Counted from the stretch's first letter, positions 8,148-14,704 are shown. The stretch is DNA of 15,567 nt from an uncultured Clostridia bacterium (GCA_946409855.1 CAMJXZ010000034.1:1-15567), one strand, 5' to 3'. Numbers and translations: made by a program. Notes: generated from the letters alone by a model not told the origin.

Positions 8148-9187
8148 GCGAACCCTATATCGAGCAGGTGGACCCCCGCGACGCGCGCGGCACGGCGATG
8201 GTGGACGAGCTCCTTGAACGGGAGGGCATCCGGCGGGACAGGAACCTGGACTATACCTGCGCCATGTACGACGAAAACGGCCGGGCCATCGCCACGGGGA
8301 GCTGCTTTGGCAGCACCCTGCGGTGCTTTGCCGTCAGCGGCGCGCACCAGGGCGAAGGGCTGCTGAACCGGGTGGTCACGCACCTGATCGAATGGCAGGC
8401 GGCCCGGGGGCAGTTTCACCTGTTCCTCTACACAAAGGCCGATACCGCCCGCTTTTTCGCCGATCTGGGCTTTCACGAAATCGCCCGCGTCACGGGCAAG
8501 CTGGTCTTCATGGAGAACCGACGCGGCGGCTTTCCGGGCTACTTAAAGGCGCTTGAAAAGGACCGGCGGGACGGCGTTTCCGCCGCCGCCGTCATGAATG
8601 CCAACCCCTTTACCCTGGGCCATCAGTACCTGGCGGAGCAGGCGGCGGCCTCCTGCGATACGCTGCACCTGTTCGTGGTATCCGAAGACCTGAGCTTTTT
8701 TCCGTTTTCCGCGCGCAGGAAGCTGGTAGCGCTGGGCACCGCGCATCTGCCCAACGTCGTGCTCCACGACTGCGGGCCCTACATCATTTCCTCCGCCACC
8801 TTCCCCAGCTATTTTCTGCTGGACGAAACGGACGCCATGGCGGGACAGGCGCGGCTGGACGTGGAAGTATTCAAGCGCATCGCTTCCGCGCTGAACGTCA
8901 CCGCCCGCTGGGCGGGGGAAGAGCCGACGAGCCAGGTGACCGGCCTGTACAACCGGATCATGGCGGAGGAACTGCCCCGGGCGGGCATCCGGTTCGTGGA
9001 GCTCCCCCGCGCACGGGCGCAGGGAGCGGCCATCAGCGCCAGCACCGTCCGGGAGTGCCTCAGGAACGGCGATTTCAAGGCGCTTGAAAAAATGGTTCCC
9101 CCCTCCACGCTTTCGTACCTGACCAGCGAGGAAGCGGCGCCGGTGATTGAAAAGCTGCGCCGCGCCGATAGCGTGGCGCACGGATGA
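8144..9187 (+). CDS. citC: [Citrate (pro-3S)-lyase] ligase
   Basis: A 347-residue protein. I chose ATG 8144 because AAGGAGG (8130-8136) lies 7 bases before it and it overlaps the citXG stop by 4 bases; an in-frame TTG-type start at 8108 lacks such a site. An N-terminal GNAT-like acetyltransferase domain (about 1-125) includes FGSTLRCFAVSGAHQGEGL (55-73). A nucleotidyltransferase domain follows, with NANPFTLGH (152-160, the HxGH-type motif in its usual CitC form TLGH) and ISASTVRE (297-304, an ISxxxxR-type motif). It uses ATP and acetate to acetylate the CitD prosthetic group and so activates the lyase. It is usually first in cit operons; here it is last, before the terminator-like hairpin. 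Confidence 0.94.
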   Translation: MSEPYIEQVDPRDARGTAMVDELLEREGIRRDRNLDYTCAMYDENGRAIATGSCFGSTLRCFAVSGAHQGEGLLNRVVTHLIEWQAARGQFHLFLYTKADTARFFADLGFHEIARVTGKLVFMENRRGGFPGYLKALEKDRRDGVSAAAVMNANPFTLGHQYLAEQAAASCDTLHLFVVSEDLSFFPFSARRKLVALGTAHLPNVVLHDCGPYIISSATFPSYFLLDETDAMAGQARLDVEVFKRIASALNVTARWAGEEPTSQVTGLYNRIMAEELPRAGIRFVELPRARAQGAAISASTVRECLRNGDFKALEKMVPPSTLSYLTSEEAAPVIEKLRRADSVAHG

Positions 9188-9211
9188 AACGGGCGGGAGA
9201 CTTTGTATATC

Positions 9212-9250
9212 AAGGGGCCGCTGCAGCGTTTACTGCAGCGGCCTCTTCCC
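9212..9250 (+). terminator. Probable terminator of the citrate lyase operon
   Basis: A stem of about 15 pairs, one of them G-T, joins 9212-9226 (AAGGGGCCGCTGCAG) to 9233-9247 around a 6-base loop. TCTTCCCTTA follows, pyrimidine-rich but not a pure T-run. It starts 25 bases after the citC stop and no plus-strand gene follows for 5 kb, so an end of transcription here is likely. Confidence 0.7.
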
Positions 9251-9285
9251 TTATACTATAAACCAGTTGTTTGGTGGAAGTGTCC

Positions 9286-9476
9286 CGGAACCTTACAGGT
9301 CCCGGGGGGTGAACCTCATCCGGCCCGCTGCGCGGGCCACCACCGGGGCCTGCCGGCCCGTTGTTCGGTGATCATGTACGGGGCCTTCCAGGCCCCGGGG
9401 GAGAACCTCATCCGGCCCGCTTACGCGGTCCACCTTCCCCATCGGGGAAGGCTTTTGGCTACCGGCCCGTTCTTCG
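9286..9476. repeat. Two diverged tandem copies of a palindromic intergenic repeat
   Basis: Unit A (about 9286-9367) and unit B (about 9377-9476) share an identical 19-base core, GAACCTCATCCGGCCCGCT (9311-9329 and 9403-9421), and the same ending CCGGCCCGTT-TTCG (9353-9367, 9462-9476). Each opens with a GGCC-rich palindrome. Unit B carries an extra hairpin, CCTTCCCC/GGGGAAGG (9433-9440, 9444-9451). Unit A has GGCCCGC/GCGGGCC (9322-9328, 9332-9338). A weaker third partial copy appears near 9560-9586. No open frame explains them; they resemble the palindromic intergenic repeats common in gut Clostridia. Confidence 0.7.
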
Positions 9477-9478
9477 CT

Positions 9479-9503
9479 GAAATTGAGCCACCGGCTCAAT
9501 TTC
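9479..9503. repeat. 11-bp perfect inverted repeat
   Basis: GAAATTGAGCC (9479-9489) and GGCTCAATTTC (9493-9503) form a perfect hairpin with a 3-base loop. It lies right after repeat unit B. The rest of the gene-free stretch (9504-9652) holds a further nested inverted pair (GGACC at 9545-9549 against GGTCC at 9580-9584, with CCCC/GGGG inside) and no coding signal that I can support. Confidence 0.6.
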
Positions 9504-9652
9504 CGAGCGCTCAGATCCCCACTGGTCTGTTTTCCAGGCTTTGCGGACCCCAAGAGGAGAAGGCTTTTTGGGGCCTGCCGGTCCCGGAAGACGCAGAGAC
9601 GGCGCAGAAGGCACCTGCAGATACGCATGGAACAGGTGTAAATCAGGATGAA

Positions 9653-10825
9653 TTACTGCACGGGGAAATCAAAATACGTCCCGGGATAGGGTTCGTTTTT
9701 CAGCGTGTAGTGCCACCATTCGGCCTGGTAGGGCTTGAAGCCGGCCTTTTCCATGATGGACCTCAGGAGCTTGCGGTTGGCCTGTTCCTCCCGGGTCAGG
9801 CCTTTGGCGCCGTGGGCGGCGCGGGGGCCGAACCAGTCAAAATCGGTGCCCATGGGGATGGGCGTGCCGTCCTCGTCCGCCAGCGTCAGGTCGACGGTGC
9901 TGCCGCGGGAGTGGCCGGAACGGACGGCGACGTAGCCCTTCTTCAGGATGTCCGGCTTGCTGGGGATTTCCGGATAGTAGTACGCCTGCATCTTGACGTC
10001 GTCCGGGTCGTGCGCCCAGCGGACAAAATGGTCCACGGCCGTCTGCGGGCGGTAGGCGTCGAAGATCAGCAGCCGGTACCCTTTTTCCCGGGCCAGGCGG
10101 GCGGCGGTGACCAGGGCCTGCGCGGCCTGCTCCGTCAGGATGGCGCGGGGCGCCAGATACCCGTCCACCACGGCGCCGACGAAATTATTTTCCCCGGCGT
10201 AGCGCATCTGCTCGATGCAGTCGGGGATCAGGTCGCTGACATGCACGAAGCCTTCGGGGAGGGCGGGCGCTTCCCCGGCCGCCGCCGCGGGAAACAGAAA
10301 TGACAGGATGTTCATGGGAGCAGCTTCCTTTGCCTGATAATCGGTCCGGTTCACGGAGACCCGCTGGCGGTACAGATGGCCCCACAGATAATAGGTAATC
10401 GTAACGTCCCGCACGGCGGGGGTCGTCCGGCCGGTCAGGAGGGTGATCATCACGTCCCTGCGGCCGCCGGGGGGGATGATCACCTCTTTGGCGGGAAGAT
10501 AGGCGCAGACGTCCTCCGCAAAGGGCGTCAGCTGCAGCTCCGTCATTTCGGCGGGGAGCAGGCCCCGGTTTTCCAGCTGCAGGGTGAAAAACTGGAAGGC
10601 GCAGGCATCCGCGTCTTTCAGCGCTTCCCCGTGGTAAATCACGCCCCGCAGGCTCTTTCCGCGCACGGCCCGGCTGACGGCTTCATAATTGCTCATCAGG
10701 TCCTTCGCGGGCACCGTCCGGACGCTCCGGACGGCGACCGCCAGTTCCAGATGCGTCCACTGCCAGAGGATCAGCGCGGCCAGGACAGCGGAAACGGCGA
10801 ACAGTAAAACAGTCAGTTTTTTCAT
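9653..10825 (-). CDS. Membrane-anchored VanX-like D-Ala-D-Ala dipeptidase with extra N-terminal domain
   Basis: A 390-residue protein. Residues 4-23 form a single hydrophobic signal anchor. Residues 40-165 are strand-rich and Ig-like in pattern (TLQLENRGLLPAEMTELQL, later IPPGGRRDVMITLL). Residues 188-390 are a peptidase of family M15D: FDAYRP (255-260), SGHSRGSTVD (303-312) and EWWH (369-372). By analogy with VanX, the Zn ligands are H305, D312 and H372, the catalytic base is E369, and R259 stabilises the transition state. All are present, so it should cut D-alanyl-D-alanine outside the membrane or take part in wall turnover. Its start overlaps the stop of the OmpA-domain gene (ATGA) with only a weak RBS, so translation is likely coupled. 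VanX proteins are normally about 200 residues; the N-terminal 170 are additional. Nothing else of a vancomycin-resistance cluster is present. Confidence 0.85.
   Translation of the reverse strand: MKKLTVLLFAVSAVLAALILWQWTHLELAVAVRSVRTVPAKDLMSNYEAVSRAVRGKSLRGVIYHGEALKDADACAFQFFTLQLENRGLLPAEMTELQLTPFAEDVCAYLPAKEVIIPPGGRRDVMITLLTGRTTPAVRDVTITYYLWGHLYRQRVSVNRTDYQAKEAAPMNILSFLFPAAAAGEAPALPEGFVHVSDLIPDCIEQMRYAGENNFVGAVVDGYLAPRAILTEQAAQALVTAARLAREKGYRLLIFDAYRPQTAVDHFVRWAHDPDDVKMQAYYYPEIPSKPDILKKGYVAVRSGHSRGSTVDLTLADEDGTPIPMGTDFDWFGPRAAHGAKGLTREEQANRKLLRSIMEKAGFKPYQAEWWHYTLKNEPYPGTYFDFPVQ
10313..10329 (-). promoter_or_regulatory. Possible internal ribosome binding site and start in the VanX-like gene
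   Basis: On the minus strand, AAAGGAAG lies about 7 bases before the ATG of residue 171 (10313-10315). That codon sits exactly at the border between the N-terminal domain and the peptidase and begins MNILSFLFPAAAAGEAP. Initiation here would give a free, near normal-size peptidase of 220 residues. It may be chance. Confidence 0.3.
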
Positions 10826-11949
10826 GTGCCAAAGCGGAGGCCGCCGGGAACCGCCGGGGCGGCCGTCGGCGCGGGGGTGGAGGCAGGCAGCGGTTCAGCC
10901 GTCTGCCCGGGGGCCGTCCCGGTTCCGGGGCCGGTCACCGTCACGGGGTTGCCCGCCGGCTGGTCTGTCCCGCCGGAGGCCTGTTTGAGGATTTTATTCA
11001 TCTGCTCCAGCATCTGGGTATCCTTCAGGCGGAACTTGAATTCCACCCGGCGGGAAGATACCTGATCCTCCGCGCCGTTCTCGTCGTATATCAGATCGGA
11101 CTCGCTGCGGCCGGTGGCGGTCAGGATCTCTTCCAGCTTGGCCCGCATGCCGTCGGTCAGCCCGGGCATGCGGAAGCAGTATTCGGCTACCGCCAGCGCG
11201 CGGTTCTGGGACAGGCGCAGGTTGTCCAGGTAGGTACCGGAAGAGTCGGTGTGACCTTCGATGATAATCTCGGCGACGTATTCCCGGTATTCCTCCTGCA
11301 TCAGGACGCTCAGGTACACCGGCAGGAAACGGTTCAGCGTGTCCAGACCGGACTGCTTGATTTCCGAACGGTTGGTATCAAAGAAGACGTAGCTTTCCAG
11401 CTTGATGTCGCCGGTATTCGGGTCGATGGTGGCGGGGATGTGGTTGGCGCTGAGCGCCGCGGTCAGGTCGCTGATGATCCGGGGGCGGATGCCCACCAGG
11501 GTCTCGATCTTTTCTTCCTGCTCGTTGAGCAGGGCCTGCAGGGAGAGGACGTCCGCCTCACGGTCGGCCAGCTCCTTCTGCTGGGCGGTCAGGATGATCA
11601 GGGCCTTTTCCAGCTCGCCCTGCTTTTCCTGAAGGTCGCTCTGCGCCGCTTCCAGCTCATTCTGCTGGATGATGATCAGCTCCTGCTGGCTCTGCAGCCG
11701 GATGCGGAAGGCCTCGTTGGCGGACTTCTGTTCATCCAGCTCCGTCTGGGCGAGGATCAGCTGGGCCTGCCGCAGGTTCAGCTCCTCCGTTTTCTGCTTG
11801 AGGATGGTGTTGTACTGGTATACGCTGTAGACGATGGCCAGCACGAAGACCATCAGGATAGAGGCCATCATGTCCGAATAGGAGATCCAGTGGGCGCCGC
11901 TGTCCGTTCCGCGCGGGCGGCGGGCACTGTACGCGGCGGAATCACGCAT
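10822..11949 (-). CDS. MotB/ZorB-like protein with coiled coil and OmpA peptidoglycan-binding domain
   Basis: A 375-residue protein. Residues 21-44 form one membrane helix preceded by SYSD; Asp26 sits where MotB/ZorB proteins carry their proton-binding aspartate. Residues 48-152 are a long Glu/Gln/Leu-rich coiled coil. Residues 185-308 are an OmpA-like domain with VFFDTNRSEI (188-197), EGHTDSSGTYLDNLRLSQNR (231-250) and SSRRVEFKF (298-306), the block that grips peptidoglycan. The last 45 residues are rich in Pro, Thr, Ala and Gly and look disordered. GGAAGG stands about 8 bases before the ATG. It overlaps the channel gene by 8 bases and the dipeptidase gene by 3. Together with the channel subunit it should form a wall-anchored, ion-driven complex. 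True flagellar MotB is unlikely, given the long coiled coil and the absence of flagellar genes. Confidence 0.85.
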   Translation of the reverse strand: MRDSAAYSARRPRGTDSGAHWISYSDMMASILMVFVLAIVYSVYQYNTILKQKTEELNLRQAQLILAQTELDEQKSANEAFRIRLQSQQELIIIQQNELEAAQSDLQEKQGELEKALIILTAQQKELADREADVLSLQALLNEQEEKIETLVGIRPRIISDLTAALSANHIPATIDPNTGDIKLESYVFFDTNRSEIKQSGLDTLNRFLPVYLSVLMQEEYREYVAEIIIEGHTDSSGTYLDNLRLSQNRALAVAEYCFRMPGLTDGMRAKLEEILTATGRSESDLIYDENGAEDQVSSRRVEFKFRLKDTQMLEQMNKILKQASGGTDQPAGNPVTVTGPGTGTAPGQTAEPLPASTPAPTAAPAVPGGLRFGT

Positions 11950-13477
11950 CGCCGGCGCCTTCCGGGGTGAGGACCGCCTCGATGCGGGCGGCGGTCTGGC
12001 TCAGGTCGCTCAGCGCGGTGATGACGCGGGCGTCGGCGGCGGAAGCGCCGGCGTTTTTGAGTTCATCCGTCTGGTTTTCCAGCGCCTGGGTCAGGGCCCT
12101 CATATCGGTCTCCAGGCTGCTCAGGGCCTCCGTCACGCTGACAGAAACGCTTTCCACCAGCTTGGCGTAGGAGGTGCGCAGCAGTTCGCCGGATTCCCGC
12201 ATCTGGCGGGCGATGCCGGCGTTCTCCCGGTCCTGCTCCTCGGCCCGGTCCACGATGGTTTTGAGGCTCTGCTTGGAGCGGATGGCGTAATCCTGCAGGG
12301 CGTCCCGGAGGTCTGCCTGCTGGGCCTGCACCTGCTGCAGGTTCTCGCTCTGCATGCGGGCGGAGCGGCCCATCTGGTTGAGCACTTCCCCGGCGGTGCG
12401 GGTGAAGGCGTCGGTCTGGGCGGCGCTGTCGTTCAGCCGCTGGACATAGGCGTCAAAGCGGGCGGTGATTTCCGCCGTCATCTGCTGCACCTGGGCCAGG
12501 TTCGCGATCACCTGGTCGGCGGTGGCCATGGACCGGTCCACCGCGCCGAAGCTGGCCTTCTGGGACCGGTTGATCTCCGCCAGGGTCTGCCCCAGCTGCA
12601 TGAACTGGCCGCTCAGCTGCTGGTTCATCGAGGCGACGAAATGCTGGGTGATCACGTTCAGCCCCTCCAGCTGGGACTGGGTCTGCCCGGCGATGAAGCT
12701 GTTCATCTGCTGGGCCAGGGGGACAAAACTCTTTTCGATGGCGCCGGAAACCCGGTCGGCCATGGTATCGGACATATCGTTGACCGCGCGGCGCAGGAAC
12801 AGCGCCTGGTCCTCCCGCTGGCAGATGGCCCGCGTATCGGAGGAAAGGGGCGTCTGCATCGCGTATTCGGAGAAGGCGGTGTAAAAATCCCCCAGGGCGT
12901 TGACCGCCCGGCCCATGGTGACGCGGTTGAGCATCTGGAACAGGAGCGAGCAGGAAACGCCGGCGATGGAGGTGGTAAAGGCGAAGGACATGCCGCCGAT
13001 CAGGGTGGGGATCTCCTCCATCATCCGGTCGGCCTGGTCGATGTGCAGGCCGCCCAGGCCCCGCATCAGGCCCAGGAAGGTGCCCAGAATGCCCAGCGAG
13101 GTCAGGATGCCGGGGATCATCTCGCTCAGCGGCACGTTGCCCTGGGCGTAGATGGCGGTATCGTCGTTGATGTATTCCTTGACGTCGCAGGTCATGCCGC
13201 GGGCGTCCAGCTGCGTCCAGTTCTGCAGGAACCGGCGCCAGGCGTCGCTCATCTTCCTGCCCATGAACAGCTCGCTTTCCCACACGGTATGGCCGGAGGG
13301 CTGCACGGGGGCCTTTTCCAGCACCCGGGCCGCGCGGCGCAGGCAGCTGACGGAATGCCGCACCGGCACGATGCACCGGATGATGCCGATGACCGTGACG
13401 AGCCCGATGGCCAGGTAGATGAGGATATCCACCACGCTCCCGGACAGGGTCGCAAGAATCTGATTGACGGTTTCCAT
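11942..13477 (-). CDS. MotA/TolQ/ExbB/ZorA-like proton channel subunit with long helical tail
   Basis: I start this at ATG 13477 (511 residues, METVNQILATLSG) because it gives the first membrane helix (15-37) directly and lies about 98 bases after a good promoter; the frame stays open further upstream by chance. The RBS is weak. Two more helices follow: IPGILTSLGILGTFLGLM (121-138), the typical MotA/ExbB/ZorA signature, and IGGMSFAFTTSIAGVSCSLL (160-179). Residues 225-505 are almost all helical, rich in Gln, Ala and Leu, with little hydrophobic membrane character, and form a long cytoplasmic tail as in ZorA. With the OmpA-domain partner it should form a proton-driven channel or rotor across the membrane. 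Known relatives serve in flagellar stators, Tol/Exb energisation and Zorya phage defence; none of the ZorC, ZorD or ZorE effectors is visible in this window. Confidence 0.85.
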   Translation of the reverse strand: METVNQILATLSGSVVDILIYLAIGLVTVIGIIRCIVPVRHSVSCLRRAARVLEKAPVQPSGHTVWESELFMGRKMSDAWRRFLQNWTQLDARGMTCDVKEYINDDTAIYAQGNVPLSEMIPGILTSLGILGTFLGLMRGLGGLHIDQADRMMEEIPTLIGGMSFAFTTSIAGVSCSLLFQMLNRVTMGRAVNALGDFYTAFSEYAMQTPLSSDTRAICQREDQALFLRRAVNDMSDTMADRVSGAIEKSFVPLAQQMNSFIAGQTQSQLEGLNVITQHFVASMNQQLSGQFMQLGQTLAEINRSQKASFGAVDRSMATADQVIANLAQVQQMTAEITARFDAYVQRLNDSAAQTDAFTRTAGEVLNQMGRSARMQSENLQQVQAQQADLRDALQDYAIRSKQSLKTIVDRAEEQDRENAGIARQMRESGELLRTSYAKLVESVSVSVTEALSSLETDMRALTQALENQTDELKNAGASAADARVITALSDLSQTAARIEAVLTPEGAGDA

Positions 13478-13581
13478 CCTGGTAAACGGCGCGTCTTCCC
13501 GGTCCGCCGGAAAGGCGGCGCGCCCTCCTGTTTTGATTGGCGGTGCGGCCGCCCGCGCTTGGCCGGCAGCTGCCCGTCTAT

Positions 13582-13610
13582 ATTGTAAACGATATGAGAA
13601 GAAATTGCAA
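13582..13610 (-). promoter_or_regulatory. Sigma-A promoter for the channel/OmpA/dipeptidase operon
   Basis: Read on the minus strand: a -35 box TTGCAA (13605-13610), a 17-base spacer, and a -10 box TACAAT (13582-13587), both close to consensus. Transcription would start near 13575, leaving a leader of about 98 bases before ATG 13477. The local AT-rich patch (13578-13650) stands out in a GC-rich background. Confidence 0.75.
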
Positions 13611-13743
13611 TAGAATTGAAACAATCCGGGATGTAAATTGTAACAAATAGACCGGGAGAAAACCCGGCATTCCGGCGGCGGGAACAGACAGACGGGGGGC
13701 GCTGCAAGGGCACCCGACATCAATTCGTCCGGCGGGTGTTGGG

Positions 13744-13998
13744 TGACAGCGGGGGTTGGGCGGATGGATTGTTCGGGGAATGAAATATAGCAGGGCGGCG
13801 TCGTAGCGGCGGCACCTGGGCCGCCATGGAGCGGGGACATATATTGTTGGAGAAGGAGATAACCCGGGGATACGGGTATGGCAGTCCGTCTTATGGCATG
13901 ATCCGTCCTCAGTGGCGGCCCGGGTGCCGCCGCTACAAGGAAAACCGGGTTGCTTACGTCCGGCCTCATTGGCTGACAGCGGGGGTGGGCGGATGGAT
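13744..13998. repeat. Direct repeat pair, 25-26 bases
   Basis: Positions 13744-13769 and 13974-13998 are identical except for one extra T in the first copy (both begin TGACAGCGGGGGT and end GGGCGGATGGAT). They bracket the inverted repeat at 13803-13936. A shorter shared word, AATTCGTCCGGC, lies further out (13722-13733 and 14051-14062), so the whole segment looks built from nested duplications. Confidence 0.7.
13803..13936. repeat. 24-base inverted repeat around an 86-base loop
   Basis: Arm 1 (13803-13826, starting GTAGCGGCGGCACC) and arm 2 (13913-13936, ending GGTGCCGCCGCTAC) are reverse complements with one mismatch in 24. The 86-base interior has no convincing gene. It could be a small non-autonomous element or a long hairpin RNA. 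The rest of the gene-free stretch 13478-14212 holds only the two promoters, the direct repeats and the leader hairpin. Confidence 0.7.
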
Positions 13999-14117
13999 CA
14001 TCGGGCAGCGAAGGCCAGAGGGGACCGCCGCCGCGAGGGAAACCGTTTTGAATTCGTCCGGCTGTGATCTTATCTTGTAAGCAGACGAAAAATAAACATC
14101 CTGTGATATCAGGAGGA

Positions 14118-14146
14118 TTGTTTTCACGGCCCCGGTATGATATACT
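14118..14146 (+). promoter_or_regulatory. Promoter of the small membrane protein gene
   Basis: TTGTTT (14118-14123), a 17-base spacer and TATACT (14141-14146) fit a sigma-A promoter. It would start transcription near 14153 and leave a leader of about 60 bases that folds into the next feature. Confidence 0.6.
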
Positions 14147-14160
14147 GGACGGGACAAAAT

Positions 14161-14194
14161 CAGTCCGGCCCGGAACATCGCCGGACTGCCGGAC
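14161..14194 (+). promoter_or_regulatory. Leader hairpin with two possible right arms
   Basis: CAGTCCGGC (14161-14169) pairs perfectly with GCCGGACTG (14180-14188) over a 10-base loop. A second GCCGGAC (14188-14194) could pair with GTCCGGC instead. The AAAGGAG ribosome site begins 5 bases later (14199), so the choice of fold might affect access to it. There is no match to a riboswitch that I recognise. Confidence 0.4.
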
Positions 14195-14212
14195 GCGGAA
14201 AGGAGAACACCT

Positions 14213-14704
14213 ATGGACAACGGCGGCTTTTCCCCGCAGGAACTTTCGAAACCCCGCCCTGAGAATTATGAGCTGAAATGGCACAATTTCCTGATCTATT
14301 TCGCGCTGTGGGCCGGCGGCGTCATGAATGTGATCAACGGCATTCAGGCCATCACCGGCAGCCATTACAACGGCCTGGCCGCCCAGGTATACGACAGGTT
14401 TCCCGGCATACACGGGACGGATCTTGTCTTTGGGCTGTGTCTGCTGGCGACCGCGGGCTTTGCGGTTTACACCCGCTACCAGCTGGCCGGGTTCAGAATG
14501 GGCGCCCCGACGAAGCTGCTGATCCTCTATGGCGTAAACACGGTTCTCCCGCTGGTTTATTTATTTGTGGTTTCCGGCGTCTCGGGCGCTCCGATCCGTG
14601 AACTGACAGACTTCAGCACCTTCAGTTCCCTGGCCGTCAGCGTGGGCATGATATTCGCCAACAAAACCTATTATGACAAGCGGAGCGAATTATTCATATA
14701 TTAA
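14213..14704 (+). CDS. Four-helix membrane protein of unknown function
   Basis: A 163-residue protein that I do not recognise as a named family. ATG 14213 has AAAGGAG (14199-14205) 7 bases upstream. After a polar N-terminus of about 22 residues (NGGFSPQELSKPRPENYELK), hydrophobic segments fall at about 25-48, 70-90, 100-122 and 134-151, followed by a short polar tail NKTYYDKRSELF. There is no signal peptide, no cysteine cluster and no enzymatic motif. It has its own promoter and two terminators, so it is a monocistronic unit divergent from the channel operon. Good RBS, base composition like its neighbours and a strong hydrophobic pattern make it a real gene. It is similar in style to small integral membrane proteins common in Clostridia. 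Confidence 0.8.
   Translation: MDNGGFSPQELSKPRPENYELKWHNFLIYFALWAGGVMNVINGIQAITGSHYNGLAAQVYDRFPGIHGTDLVFGLCLLATAGFAVYTRYQLAGFRMGAPTKLLILYGVNTVLPLVYLFVVSGVSGAPIRELTDFSTFSSLAVSVGMIFANKTYYDKRSELFIY

Noticed and set aside
9248..9265. Promoter-like TATACT at 9252
   Set aside because: It has no -35 box at the right distance on the plus strand, sits against a terminator and leads into no gene.
9286..9476. CRISPR array
   Set aside because: Only two diverged units with no regular spacers, and no cas gene in the window.
9203..10303. 366-codon plus-strand frame across the intergenic repeats and opposite the dipeptidase gene
   Set aside because: It joins non-coding repeats to the antisense of a gene with full catalytic motifs.
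9653..10825. Vancomycin resistance cluster
   Set aside because: VanX-like dipeptidase alone; no vanH, ligase or vanRS genes, and M15D peptidases occur widely without resistance.
10822..13477. Flagellar stator motA-motB
   Set aside because: The long coiled coil, the long helical tail of the channel subunit and the absence of flagellar or chemotaxis genes argue against it.
13826..14080. 84-codon plus-strand frame within the repeat region
   Set aside because: No RBS before its start, no domain, and it spans both an inverted-repeat arm and a direct-repeat copy.
13478..14413. 312-codon upstream extension of the channel gene
   Set aside because: It crosses the promoter, the repeats and the start of the divergent membrane protein gene, and reads as non-protein-like sequence; ATG 13477 gives a normal channel N-terminus.
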